A DNA stretch of 64,000 nt. It comes from Leptospira licerasiae serovar Varillal str. VAR 010. Lineage in GTDB: Bacteria > Spirochaetota > Leptospiria > Leptospirales > Leptospiraceae. The stretch is from assembly GCF_000244755.1 (NCBI RefSeq), contig NZ_AHOO02000011.1:338001-402000 (forward strand), in the 5' to 3' direction. This document shows positions 39,815 through 48,044 of the stretch, piece after piece. Under the pieces are notes generated by a model. That model was given only the letters and a program-made list of their open reading frames with translations, was not told the DNA's origin and made no database searches. Made by a program: the position numbers and the translations under genes. How positions within the stretch are numbered: the stretch's first letter is position 1; each line of letters begins with the position of its first letter.

Positions 39815-40681
39815 ATGAGGTTCCTACATTTAGTCGTTCTTCTTCTCCCCAGCGCTTTCATATTCGGATTCGATCGAAACATACCTGCTGAACTTTGGAT
39901 TCGTCCCTGGTGGAAGGGAGGGGAAATATCCTTTTTCGGAATATATGAAAAGGAAGAAGTTCCTCTGTCAGGAATTTCTCTCCAATTCCCATTCTCATTC
40001 GATCCGAAAGAAGAATATAGAATCTCCTACATTCGCACGAACCGAAACAAAGAAGGGAAATTTTTCGAAACGGTTTCCTTAGGTTACCAAGCGGAACTAT
40101 ACCACAATTTCGGTTTTAGGTTTCGATTCGGAGGAGAAGGTTCGGAACCTTCTTCTTATTTTACTTCACTCGGACTTTATGCTCCCAAATTGAGTTGGGA
40201 TCTTTTCGGAAAAAAGAACCAAGAAGAAAATTCATTAGGATTCCTACTCAATTCTTCTTACGACTCCGAATTCAGGATCGGTTTAGGTTTCGAAAGAATC
40301 CGAAGTAGTCATTCCCATTTTGAAGATAGGATCTCGATCGCCGTCTACGGGAGCTGGGAAGGATTTTTAGGCCAGGCAGAAGGATTTGAATCGGAGAAAG
40401 CTCCGATCGGATTCGTCGCACTCGGATACTCTCCATTATACAAAAAAGAAGAAGATCATAAACTTACTGTTGCCCCGCAAACACCAGTCATAAGGACAAA
40501 TATCTATCCTTCTCTCGAAGCGGAAGAACTTTTGAGACTTGGATTTTCCTTACAAGAATCCATTTCCATTTCTTCTTTTTCCAAAGGTACTGCGGAAAAA
40601 TTTGAAACTTATCTAGAAACACTCCCGGAAACAAAAAAAAGAAAAATCAAAAGACTGATCCGCGCCAAAAGAGGTTTATAA
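39815..40681 (+). CDS. Hypothetical exported protein, beta-rich
   Basis: Unrecognised 288-residue protein. A signal peptide (MRFLHLVVLLLPSAFIFGF) is clear. The next 200 residues alternate hydrophobic and polar residues with many aromatic positions, for example SFFGIYEKEEV, FFETVSLGYQAELYHNFGFRFRFGG and RISIAVYGSWEGF, a pattern of outer-membrane beta strands. The last 50 residues are different: alpha-helical and basic (FSKGTAEKFETYLETLPETKKRKIKRLIRAKRGL), resembling a helical hairpin. It abuts the following outer-membrane-like gene with no gap. Function unknown. Confidence 0.7.
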   Translation: MRFLHLVVLLLPSAFIFGFDRNIPAELWIRPWWKGGEISFFGIYEKEEVPLSGISLQFPFSFDPKEEYRISYIRTNRNKEGKFFETVSLGYQAELYHNFGFRFRFGGEGSEPSSYFTSLGLYAPKLSWDLFGKKNQEENSLGFLLNSSYDSEFRIGLGFERIRSSHSHFEDRISIAVYGSWEGFLGQAEGFESEKAPIGFVALGYSPLYKKEEDHKLTVAPQTPVIRTNIYPSLEAEELLRLGFSLQESISISSFSKGTAEKFETYLETLPETKKRKIKRLIRAKRGL

Positions 40682-41980
40682 ATGAAAAAGTCCCTTTTGG
40701 CACTATTATTTTTTTCGAATATTATAACTGCGGAAAGTAATCCTTCCGTTTTCTCCACGGGCGTTTCTTTCTCAGGATATGACTCCAGATATTACACTAA
40801 AAGGCAAGAAACTGTTTGGTTCAGAGGAGAAGTTTGTTCCAAAGATCTTGTTTTGGTCCTTACAGAAGAAGAATGTTCCAAACACAAATTATTTTTGGAA
40901 AAAAGAGGAGAAACATATTTAGGTTCCTATCTATTCGAAAATAGAAATATTTATCTTTCTTACGGAAATCGCTTCAGACCTCTAAATCATTTTTTCTTTT
41001 TAAGGGAAAAATTCGATTTTTCTTCTTTCTGGTTTTTAGAACAACCGACCGTAAGAACGGGTTTTTTAGGAATAAAATCCGGAGAGAGTGTATTAGGAAC
41101 TTATTATGCAGACAATTCCGCTGATAAACGGCCCGGCTTCTTCTTCAAACCTTATAAAAATTATCTGGAGTTAGCCTATTCTCCCCAAACAAAAGAAGGA
41201 TTCCTTCTTTTAGAATTTCCGTCTTCCGACGAAAGAAAATCAGAAAAGAAGCCATATTGGTTTAGGACAGAAATTTTCGGGACCAAGACAGATCCTCAAG
41301 GAATTGTATCCGCTTCCTGGACGGATAGAGAGAAAGACAAAAGAGTTTTTGTCTCCGGATTTAGAGGAAGAGCAGGACAATTATTCCAACTTTCAGAAAG
41401 AACGGATCCGGAAGAAAAAGCGGGATTGTTTCGATTCGTTTGGGAGCCGGGAATATACAGAAGATTACAATTCGCAGAATCGAGCCGATATTCTTCCGAT
41501 ACAAAAGAGATCTATTCCGCGCAATCGATTTCAGGCAGGATGGAAATTTTAGAATTTCCTTGGTTTGCAGTTCTGGCTCAGGCCAGAGCCTATTCTTTTT
41601 CGGATCATTCTTCTTGGGTCTGGGGGAAAGGTTTATTCCTTTCTTACCAAAGAAAATTTTGGACATGGGAAATAGGACAAGAGTGGAGAAAGAATGGAGA
41701 TAGACTCACAGAAGCAGGTTTACAAATTTCCATCGGTAAAAACTGGAAGATCTACTCAAGCCTCATATACGCAGAAGAAAAAAATCTACTTCCTGCTTTT
41801 GCGGAAGAATCTATTACTCCGGAAGAAACAGGTTTAGTCGTTACCGATAAATCCTTTTATTCTTTTTTACGGATCTTTCACCCTAACTTTGCCATCCATA
41901 TCCGACATACAAGGGAGAAGGAAGGCAAAGGTGACGGTTTAAGTATGAGATTTCAGGTATATATTCCGCTATTTGATTAA
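40682..41980 (+). CDS. Hypothetical outer-membrane beta-barrel protein
   Basis: Unrecognised 432-residue protein with signal peptide MKKSLLALLFFSNIITAES. Most of the rest is aromatic-rich alternating sequence in short strands with charged turns, for example RNIYLSYGNRFRPLNHFFFLREKFDF, WAVLAQARAYSFSDHSSWVWGKG-like stretches and a final strand [12 protein letters not shown], which is consistent with a 14-22 strand barrel. Two early Cys (in VCSKDLVLVLTEEECSK) could form a disulphide. It starts directly after the stop of the preceding gene and overlaps pssA by four bases at its end. Possibly a two-protein surface system. Confidence 0.65.
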   Translation: MKKSLLALLFFSNIITAESNPSVFSTGVSFSGYDSRYYTKRQETVWFRGEVCSKDLVLVLTEEECSKHKLFLEKRGETYLGSYLFENRNIYLSYGNRFRPLNHFFFLREKFDFSSFWFLEQPTVRTGFLGIKSGESVLGTYYADNSADKRPGFFFKPYKNYLELAYSPQTKEGFLLLEFPSSDERKSEKKPYWFRTEIFGTKTDPQGIVSASWTDREKDKRVFVSGFRGRAGQLFQLSERTDPEEKAGLFRFVWEPGIYRRLQFAESSRYSSDTKEIYSAQSISGRMEILEFPWFAVLAQARAYSFSDHSSWVWGKGLFLSYQRKFWTWEIGQEWRKNGDRLTEAGLQISIGKNWKIYSSLIYAEEKNLLPAFAEESITPEETGLVVTDKSFYSFLRIFHPNFAIHIRHTREKEGKGDGLSMRFQVYIPLFD

Positions 41981-42735
41981 TCCAGTTTCACTCTCAGTTC
42001 TTGGATAATATGGATCAAGAAGGTCAATAATCCGGAAAAGATATAAAGACAGATCAGTCCGTAAACAAGCCAAGGCCAACGTGGAAATCCTACAAAAAAT
42101 AATGCGATCAAAGCGGCGCCAAGCATCAAACCTGCGCGCAATGGAGTTAGCTTAGAGCGAATCGCTACCTGAGGCTTTCCGTAACGAATATTGGAAACCA
42201 TTAAAAATGCAATCAGGACAAACAGAGGAATTCCTAACCAATGAGGAAGAGTATGATCCTTTCCTAAAAAGATAGGAAGGAATCCGATAGTGATCCCTGC
42301 GATCGGAGAAGGTAATCCAGTAAAAGAAGAAGGATCGTGAGCTACATTAAATCTAGCTAATCTATATGCGGCACAAGCAGGAAAGATCGCAGCTATCAAC
42401 ATTCCGATAGGGAAAAGATCCTCTTTTCCGAATACGTCTATCTTGTATTCTCCCAATACCATATTATAAAAAAGGAATCCAGGTGCGATACCGAATGCAG
42501 TAAGGTCGGCGAGACTATCTAAGTCGGCGCCTAGCTCGCTGGTTGCATCCAAAGCTCTAGCCACCATCCCATCCAATCCGTCGCAGATCGCTGCGAGTAG
42601 GATAAAAAACCCGGAGAGTATATAGGATTGAGGTCCGTTACCTGTAGCCTCGGAAGCGATCAGTATGGAAACAAACCCCATACTCAAGTTCCCGAGAGTG
42701 ATCATATTTGGGATCCAATGTATCCTGCGATTCAT
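41977..42735 (-). CDS. pssA: CDP-diacylglycerol-serine O-phosphatidyltransferase
   Basis: Makes phosphatidylserine from CDP-diacylglycerol and serine, precursor of phosphatidylethanolamine. The CDP-alcohol phosphotransferase signature is complete: [26 protein letters not shown], matching D-G-x2-A-R-x8-G-x3-D-x3-D. The 252-residue protein is polytopic, with about eight hydrophobic segments. It is the PssA type of Gram-positive and spirochaete bacteria. It overlaps tsaD by four bases, so it belongs to the lexA-lipoprotein-ctp-tsaD-pssA direction of genes. Phosphatidylglycerophosphate synthases share the motif, but the N-terminal [19 protein letters not shown] opening favours PssA. Confidence 0.9.
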   Translation of the reverse strand: MNRRIHWIPNMITLGNLSMGFVSILIASEATGNGPQSYILSGFFILLAAICDGLDGMVARALDATSELGADLDSLADLTAFGIAPGFLFYNMVLGEYKIDVFGKEDLFPIGMLIAAIFPACAAYRLARFNVAHDPSSFTGLPSPIAGITIGFLPIFLGKDHTLPHWLGIPLFVLIAFLMVSNIRYGKPQVAIRSKLTPLRAGLMLGAALIALFFVGFPRWPWLVYGLICLYIFSGLLTFLIHIIQELRVKLD

Positions 42736-43748
42736 ATATAGGTCTCCTGCCTTACCGGACTTACGGTAAAGTCCAAACTCTTAGAATATCCCTGCTTAAA
42801 TAGATAATAACCGAGGGCAGCAACCATCGCGCCGTTATCCGTGCAGTAGATCTTTTTTTGGGGAGAAAAAAATTCCAGGGAATTTTTTTCCGCGAATCGG
42901 GATAATCTGTTACGAAGTGTAGAATTCGCCAAGACCCCTCCTCCTGCTACGATCCGTTTGATCCCGGTAATGGAGACCGCACGTTTTAGATTTCTCTCCA
43001 CAAGTTCGAACGCCGTCTCTTGGAAATGATAACATACCGCCTGAGTAGACAATTCGGGTTGTTTTGCGATCAAATGAGAAACTGCAGTTTTTAAACCTGA
43101 AAAAGAAAACGCGACACGGTCCTGTTCCAAATTCCTAAGTAACAGAGGTAAAAGGTCCTTTTCCTTTGGGTCGGGAACATACTTGGAAGCTTCCTTTTCG
43201 ATGGGAGGTCCGCCGGGATAAGGTAAGGATAATAGGCCGGCAACTTTATCAAAGGCTTCTCCCAAGGCATCGTCCATTGTATCTCCTACCACTTCCATTT
43301 TGCCAAAATGAGGGATCTTGTAGATTGCAGAGTTCCCACCAGACAGAAGTAGCCCCAATACTGGAAAAACCGGCTCGACTCCTTCTAAATGTAATACTGC
43401 AAAATGAGCCTGCAAATGACAAAGTGGAACGATAGGTGTTCCATACACAGCATGAATAGATCTTGCGAGTTGTGCACCGATCATTAGAGAGCCGGTTAAT
43501 CCTGGAGATCTAGTCACAGCCACATAGTCTAGATCGGAAAGAGTAAGTCCGGATTCTTCTAAGACTTCAGAAAGCAAAGGGTTGATCTTTTCCAAATGAG
43601 CGCGAGAGGCGATCTCCGGAACAATCCCTCTAAAAGGTTTGTGCAAATCTATCTGGCTAAAAATTTTGAGAGAAAGTAATTCTTTCCCGTCTTTTACAAT
43701 GGCGAGACTGGTTTCGTCGCAGCTAGTCTCTATTCCAAGACCGATCAT
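42732..43748 (-). CDS. tsaD: tRNA N6-threonylcarbamoyladenosine transferase subunit TsaD
   Basis: Catalytic subunit of the t6A modification complex at A37 of ANN-decoding tRNAs. The N-terminal [14 protein letters not shown] and the metal-binding [10 protein letters not shown] (HxxxH) with a later Asp in [10 protein letters not shown] are the family hallmarks, plus [11 protein letters not shown] and [16 protein letters not shown]. Length is 338 residues, as expected. The gene overlaps pssA by four bases and begins two bases after ctp ends. TsaB, TsaE and TsaC lie elsewhere. Confidence 0.97.
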   Translation of the reverse strand: MIGLGIETSCDETSLAIVKDGKELLSLKIFSQIDLHKPFRGIVPEIASRAHLEKINPLLSEVLEESGLTLSDLDYVAVTRSPGLTGSLMIGAQLARSIHAVYGTPIVPLCHLQAHFAVLHLEGVEPVFPVLGLLLSGGNSAIYKIPHFGKMEVVGDTMDDALGEAFDKVAGLLSLPYPGGPPIEKEASKYVPDPKEKDLLPLLLRNLEQDRVAFSFSGLKTAVSHLIAKQPELSTQAVCYHFQETAFELVERNLKRAVSITGIKRIVAGGGVLANSTLRNRLSRFAEKNSLEFFSPQKKIYCTDNGAMVAALGYYLFKQGYSKSLDFTVSPVRQETYI

Positions 43749-43750
43749 AA

Positions 43751-45118
43751 TTAAGACTTGGAAGAAAGTAGATCCACTGCCTTTTTCAACTGAGGATCCA
43801 ATTCCAAATCGGTCATAGTTCTGTCTTTTTCGGCCTGAGTTTTATTTTTATAAACCGCCCTTGCGACATCCGAACTGAGTTTGATCCCTTGTTCTTTCAG
43901 CGCCTTTTCAAAATTTAAAAAATTTTGCTCATTATATTCAGGATACTTGGAAACAAGTTGGTCTAGTAGTTTTTTTTCACTCATCTTTCTGAGATAAAAA
44001 CGATCATCCTCATTTGGCTCTATACCTTTTACAAGCACGTCCGGTTGGATACCTTTTCCGTGAAGTGATTTGCCGGAAGGAGTATAATACTTTTGGACCG
44101 TAAGCTTTACGGCCATTCCGAAAGAAAGTGGATAAACAATCTGAACGGATCCTTTTCCGAAAGAAGTAACTCCTACAATTTTCCCTCTTTTATGATCCTG
44201 GATCGCTCCCGCAAAAATTTCCGAAGCGGAGGCGGAACCTTCGTTTATAAGGACGACTAAAGGTATAGTTGTATATTTATCTCCTTTGCCAGTCGACTTG
44301 GAAACATCTGCAAGTTCTCCGCCTCTTCCTCTCACGGAAACTATATCCAATCCTTCCGGTAGAAAAATATCGGACAATGCGACGGATAAAGGTAATAAAC
44401 CGCCGGGATTCATTCTTAGATCCACGATCAGCCCTTCCGATTTTTTATCGGCAAGGGATTTCAGATGTTTTTTAAATTCTTCTAATGTGTTTTCTCCCAT
44501 GAACTGGTTCAAACGGAGATATCCTACTTTTTCTTTTTCAAAGAAGAAGGAACGAACATATCGTATCTTGATGTTTTCTCTTACTAAGGTAAACTGTAGA
44601 GGTTCTTTGATATTTTTTCTTTCTACCTTAATACTTACGGAACTTCCCGGCTTTCCGCGCATTAGTTTGATACCTTCCGCGTAGCCCAAATTTGAGGTAC
44701 TTTTTCCGTCTATTTCTATGATCCTATCTTGCGGCAAAATACCGGCCTTCATAGCAGGAGTATCCTCAATCGGAGAAACGACTACTATAGCGCCGTCGGT
44801 ATAAGCTACTTCCATTCCGACTCCGCCGAAAGATCCTCGAGTCTCTTCGCGCATCTGCCTATATTCTTCTTCTTCCAAAAAAGAAGAATGAGGATCTCCG
44901 AGAGATCCTAACATTCCCTTGATCGCGCCTAAAAATGCTTTTTCTTCGTCTACGGTTTCTACATAACCGTTCTGCATGAGCCCGAAAACTTCGTGGAATA
45001 ATTGCAGGTATTTTTCGGCGGTTTCGGAAACCGCTTTTGCATGGACCGGGCGAAATACGAGCGTGGTAAATAAGATCAGAACCAAACTGGCCCAGGCAAA
45101 TCTTTCTTTATTCTTCAT
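43751..45118 (-). CDS. Carboxy-terminal processing protease (S41)
   Basis: Periplasmic serine protease that trims C-termini of exported proteins, like CtpA or Prc. An N-terminal signal anchor ([21 protein letters not shown]) is followed by a PDZ domain ([18 protein letters not shown] to SVSIKVERK, about residues 92-175) and the S41 domain. The Ser-Lys dyad is seen: nucleophile in [20 protein letters not shown] and Lys in [16 protein letters not shown]. Length is 455 residues. Its start overlaps the end of the small lipoprotein gene by 11 bases, implying coupling. Confidence 0.95.
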   Translation of the reverse strand: MKNKERFAWASLVLILFTTLVFRPVHAKAVSETAEKYLQLFHEVFGLMQNGYVETVDEEKAFLGAIKGMLGSLGDPHSSFLEEEEYRQMREETRGSFGGVGMEVAYTDGAIVVVSPIEDTPAMKAGILPQDRIIEIDGKSTSNLGYAEGIKLMRGKPGSSVSIKVERKNIKEPLQFTLVRENIKIRYVRSFFFEKEKVGYLRLNQFMGENTLEEFKKHLKSLADKKSEGLIVDLRMNPGGLLPLSVALSDIFLPEGLDIVSVRGRGGELADVSKSTGKGDKYTTIPLVVLINEGSASASEIFAGAIQDHKRGKIVGVTSFGKGSVQIVYPLSFGMAVKLTVQKYYTPSGKSLHGKGIQPDVLVKGIEPNEDDRFYLRKMSEKKLLDQLVSKYPEYNEQNFLNFEKALKEQGIKLSSDVARAVYKNKTQAEKDRTMTDLELDPQLKKAVDLLSSKS

Positions 45119-45410
45119 TTTTGCCGACCAATGCGAAGTAAGTCTTCGGATATTTGATTCGAATTTGTTCCATTACGGAATCCTTATCTAGTTGGTATCT
45201 TTCGCAGGCTGCTTCCAAAATTTCGGAATCCTTTCGAATCGTTTGTTCGGAAGCGTAATTCAATCTTTCCGCAAGGCGGGCCTCTGTCAGATATTCAAGG
45301 ACTAGTTTTAAGTCCTTGTCTCCGATCTCTTTTTTTCGGGAGGCACAATCGAATAATAGAAGTAATAGGAAGAAGGTCGCAAATATGCGGAAAAAGGAAA
45401 GATAGTTCAC
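45108..45410 (-). CDS. Small hypothetical lipoprotein
   Basis: Unrecognised 100-residue exported protein. The signal peptide ends LLLLFDCASRKK, a spirochaete-type lipobox with Cys22. The mature part is helical and charged (KDLKLVLEYLTEARLAERLNYASEQTIRKDSEILEAACERYQLDKDSVME), with no domain I can name. Its 3' end overlaps the start of the S41 protease by 11 bases, and it lies 59 bases downstream of lexA. A role as a small partner or substrate of the protease is only conjecture. Confidence 0.75.
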   Translation of the reverse strand: MNYLSFFRIFATFFLLLLLFDCASRKKEIGDKDLKLVLEYLTEARLAERLNYASEQTIRKDSEILEAACERYQLDKDSVMEQIRIKYPKTYFALVGKNEE

Positions 45411-45469
45411 TCTTTCAAAATCTTTCCTCTCTCAAGGGCTAATGTCAACTCCGAAATCCGGAGAGCGAA

Positions 45470-46078
45470 TCAATAGGAACGATAAAGACCGATCAGCTTT
45501 CCTACGATGGTTACTTTTTTACTACGGATGGGTTTGTATTTTGGATTTCGAGCTTCCAGACGAACATGATCCGCTTCTTTAAAATATACTTTTAGAGTAG
45601 CCTCGTCTTCGATGAGTGCGACTACGATCTCTCCATTTCGGGCTATATCCTTTTTCTGGATAATCGCCACGTCTCCGTCGTTAATTCCAGCTTCTATCAT
45701 GGAATCACCTTGCACTTTCAGAGCAAAGGTAATCCCTTTAGAGGCCATCTCCTCCGGAACTGGTATATATGCTTCGATATTTTCTTCGGCCAGGATGGGC
45801 AGTCCGGCGGCAACTCTACCTAAGAGAGGAATGCTTGGGGTGGGAACCGGTAAACTTTCGAATGGACTTTGGCGGGTAAGCTCGATTGCTCTGGACTGGT
45901 TTTTGGAGGTTTTAAGATATCCTTTTTTCTCGATGGCTTTTAGGTGATCGTAAGCACCCTTTGCAGTGATCCCAAACTCATCTCCAATCTCTCGGATCGT
46001 CGGCGGAAAGCCTCTTTCTTTGATCACACTGGTAATAAATTGTAAAACTGCGAGCTGCTTTTCCGTTAAGTCCTTCAT
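45470..46078 (-). CDS. lexA: SOS-response repressor LexA
   Basis: Transcriptional repressor of DNA-damage genes, self-cleaved with RecA. The winged-helix domain starts MKDLTEKQLAVLQFITSVIKERGFPPTIREIGDEFGITAKGAYDHLKAIEKKGYL, then a linker and the S24 peptidase domain with the Ala-Gly cleavage site in GRVAAGLPILA, nucleophile Ser in KVQGDSMIEAGI and Lys in EATLKVYFKE. The ATG at 46078 gives 202 residues, as in Escherichia coli; a TTG at 46087 adds three residues and is less likely. I do not see a convincing TTTG-N5-CAAA box, the motif reported for pathogenic Leptospira LexA, in the 90 bases upstream. Confidence 0.96.
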   Translation of the reverse strand: MKDLTEKQLAVLQFITSVIKERGFPPTIREIGDEFGITAKGAYDHLKAIEKKGYLKTSKNQSRAIELTRQSPFESLPVPTPSIPLLGRVAAGLPILAEENIEAYIPVPEEMASKGITFALKVQGDSMIEAGINDGDVAIIQKKDIARNGEIVVALIEDEATLKVYFKEADHVRLEARNPKYKPIRSKKVTIVGKLIGLYRSY

Positions 46079-46201
46079 GCTTAACAAGTTATTAGTGAAT
46101 AAATGTTGTGCAAGTACTTTTTCGGTGATAGGATATTAAATAAAAATCCAGGTTGAAAAGTCCAAATGACCAAAAAACAATTGAACCATTTAAAGACCAA
46201 T

Positions 46202-46223
46202 AGTAGACTAAATATAGACTACT
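46202..46223. promoter_or_regulatory. Near-palindromic operator at the antitoxin start
   Basis: The 22 bases 46202-46223 read AGTAGACTAA-ATATAGACTACT and are a palindrome broken at only two base pairs. The site ends two bases before the ATG at 46226, so a bound antitoxin would cover both the ribosome binding region and probably the promoter. This is the layout of autoregulated type II toxin-antitoxin genes. Confidence 0.55.
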
Positions 46224-46225
46224 TT

Positions 46226-46462
46226 ATGAAAAAGATCAATTTAAGCGAGGCAAAGGCGCATTTAGGGCGTTATTTAAAAGCGGCCAGTTCTGGCGAAAGA
46301 ATTGTAATCGCTGAACGAAATCGCCCTATCGTAGAATTAGTCGCCATACATACATCTAAGACAAAAAAGCTCAAACCTGGGCTTCTGGCCGGTAAATTCA
46401 CCGTACCGGATGATTTCAATTCACCTCTTGTAGAATTCGAATCCGATTTTTACGGGGAATGA
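46226..46462 (+). CDS. Type II antitoxin, Phd/YefM family
   Basis: DNA-binding antitoxin of 78 residues. The N-terminal part KKINLSEAKAHLGRYLKAASSGERIVIAERNRPIVELVAI is the Phd/YefM fold; the C-terminal tail (DDFNSPLVEFESDFYGE) is acidic and would wrap the toxin. The ATG at 46226 matches the family start; the open frame extends to ATG 46166, adding 20 residues, and no Shine-Dalgarno is clear at either. A near-palindrome covers the start region. It is followed by a PIN-domain toxin gene three bases later. Confidence 0.85.
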   Translation: MKKINLSEAKAHLGRYLKAASSGERIVIAERNRPIVELVAIHTSKTKKLKPGLLAGKFTVPDDFNSPLVEFESDFYGE

Positions 46463-46465
46463 GAT

Positions 46466-46867
46466 TTGAGAACGATCCTATTAGACACCCAGATCATTCT
46501 CTGGTTTTTATTGGAAGATCCAAAACTCCCTCCGATCATTAAAGAACTCTGCAAGGAAGAAGATACCAGGCTTCTATTCCATCAAGTCTCCCTTTGGGAA
46601 ATCCAGATTAAATACGATTTAGGTAAATTACCTCTGCCTGAAATGCCCGGATATTTTTTAGTGAATGCATGCGTTCAATCCGGTTTGGAAAAATCGGCGA
46701 TGCAAGACGAAGCGATTTTTTTCTTAACTAGACTTCCTAATATACACAGGGATCCGTTTGACAGACTGCTTCTTTCCCATGCAATGATCAACGGTTGGGA
46801 ATTTGCGACTACGGATGAGATACTTAAAAAATATCCGGTTAGAATATTAGAAAATATTAAAACTTAA
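46466..46867 (+). CDS. Type II toxin, PIN-domain (VapC-like) RNase
   Basis: PIN-domain endoribonuclease of the subgroup paired with Phd antitoxins, 133 residues. The four acidic residues of the Mg site are visible: Asp in LLDTQIILWFL, Glu in VSLWEIQIKYDLGKL, Asp in NIHRDPFDRLLLSHAM and Asp in EFATTDEILKKY. It starts at a TTG, three bases after the antitoxin stop, and was likely coupled to it. Its last 11 bases overlap the convergent HlyD-family gene. Target RNA unknown; tRNA or rRNA cleavage is typical of VapC proteins. Confidence 0.9.
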   Translation: MRTILLDTQIILWFLLEDPKLPPIIKELCKEEDTRLLFHQVSLWEIQIKYDLGKLPLPEMPGYFLVNACVQSGLEKSAMQDEAIFFLTRLPNIHRDPFDRLLLSHAMINGWEFATTDEILKKYPVRILENIKT

Positions 46868-48044
46868 GGAATTCGCTCTTTAAAACGAAAGATCCTTTGG
46901 AGACAACTTCCGAGCCTTCAGGAAGCCCGCCTAAGATGATTATATCGTCTTCTATCGTGTCTCCTACGATTACGTTTACCGCCTCAAAACTACCGTCTCC
47001 ATGAGGAACGAATACGAAAGATTTTCCTTCTATTTCGTGGACTGCTTCTAGAGGGATCATCTTACGTTTCCCTCCTCCCGCGCTCACTACAAGACCAGCA
47101 ACTTTTGCAGTAACAGTTTGACCCGGCTTTAGCTTATTTCCTTTATTGGAAACCATGATCCGAAGTTTTGCGGTACGTTTCACGTTATCTAAAACTGTTC
47201 CGACATAACCCACTTTTCCTTGGATCTGAACGCTACTGTGTTCGTCTCCAAGAGGAAAGATTGTTGCCTGTGCGCCTTCTCTCACCCCACCTAAATCTTT
47301 TTCGTATACATCTAGCAAGACCCAAAGATGACTTAAGTTGGCGATCGTGAATAATTCCTCGTTACGAGTCACTTGTTGACCTAGGATTGCTTTTCTTTCG
47401 GTGACTTCTCCGTTGATAGGACTTCTAAGGATTAAATTAGAAGAAACATAGATCCCTCTTTCAATCCCTTCTATCTCGGAAGGAGTTAGACCGTAATTGT
47501 CCAACTTGATACGAGTGGTCTCCACTTCCGTTCTGGCAGTTTTGTATTGCATAGTAGCAAATTCGTATTCTTTTGCGGAAGTAACCTTCATCTCGAAAAG
47601 TTCCTTAGCACGATCCGCTTGCATTTTCAGAGCATCTAAAGATGCTCTCGCTTTTACATAGGCTGCTTCTACTTCTCCCAATTGAATGGAAGATAAAATT
47701 GCTAATGGAGATCCTTGGCTAACCTTATCTCCTTCCTTGACCAATACTTTTTTAATCCTGGCCTCTACCTGAGAGCCGACCTTTGCCATACTTTCCGGAT
47801 CGTAGGTGATCCTACCAGGTAATGCAAGTTCTTCGAATTGAGAAACTTCTTTTAAGCCTACATATGTGAGAGGGTGTCTTCTGAGTACGTCTTCCGGAAC
47901 CGTGAATACGTTTTTGTTCTCTTCGGTGATCTTTTTTTCGGGCTTTTTTTTGGAGAAGTATTTGAACCCGAAAAATGCGATCGTGATCCCCAAGGCTAAA
48001 ACGATCAGAACTTTATATTTTTGGAATAATAGTTTCATTGTCAT
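46857..48044 (-). CDS. Efflux periplasmic adaptor (HlyD/CusB type)
   Basis: Membrane-fusion protein linking an inner-membrane pump to an outer-membrane channel. It has a membrane anchor at the N-terminus (VLIVALGITIAFFGFKYF), a lipoyl-like half-domain ARIKKVLVKEGDKVSQGSPLAILSS, a helical hairpin (about 128-195), the second lipoyl half LILRSPINGEVTERKAILGQQV and a beta-barrel with VKRTAKLRIMVSNKGNKLKPGQTVTAKV. The layout resembles CusB/CzcB heavy-metal pumps. Length is 395. It overlaps the TolC-family gene by four bases; an RND transporter would be expected next but is missing. Confidence 0.9.
   Translation of the reverse strand: MTMKLLFQKYKVLIVLALGITIAFFGFKYFSKKKPEKKITEENKNVFTVPEDVLRRHPLTYVGLKEVSQFEELALPGRITYDPESMAKVGSQVEARIKKVLVKEGDKVSQGSPLAILSSIQLGEVEAAYVKARASLDALKMQADRAKELFEMKVTSAKEYEFATMQYKTARTEVETTRIKLDNYGLTPSEIEGIERGIYVSSNLILRSPINGEVTERKAILGQQVTRNEELFTIANLSHLWVLLDVYEKDLGGVREGAQATIFPLGDEHSSVQIQGKVGYVGTVLDNVKRTAKLRIMVSNKGNKLKPGQTVTAKVAGLVVSAGGGKRKMIPLEAVHEIEGKSFVFVPHGDGSFEAVNVIVGDTIEDDIIILGGLPEGSEVVSKGSFVLKSEFLKF

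Noticed and set aside
45985..46225. LexA-type box between lexA and the antitoxin gene
   Set aside because: Only weak partial dyads such as CTTGTTAAG are visible; nothing matching TTTG-N5-CAAA.
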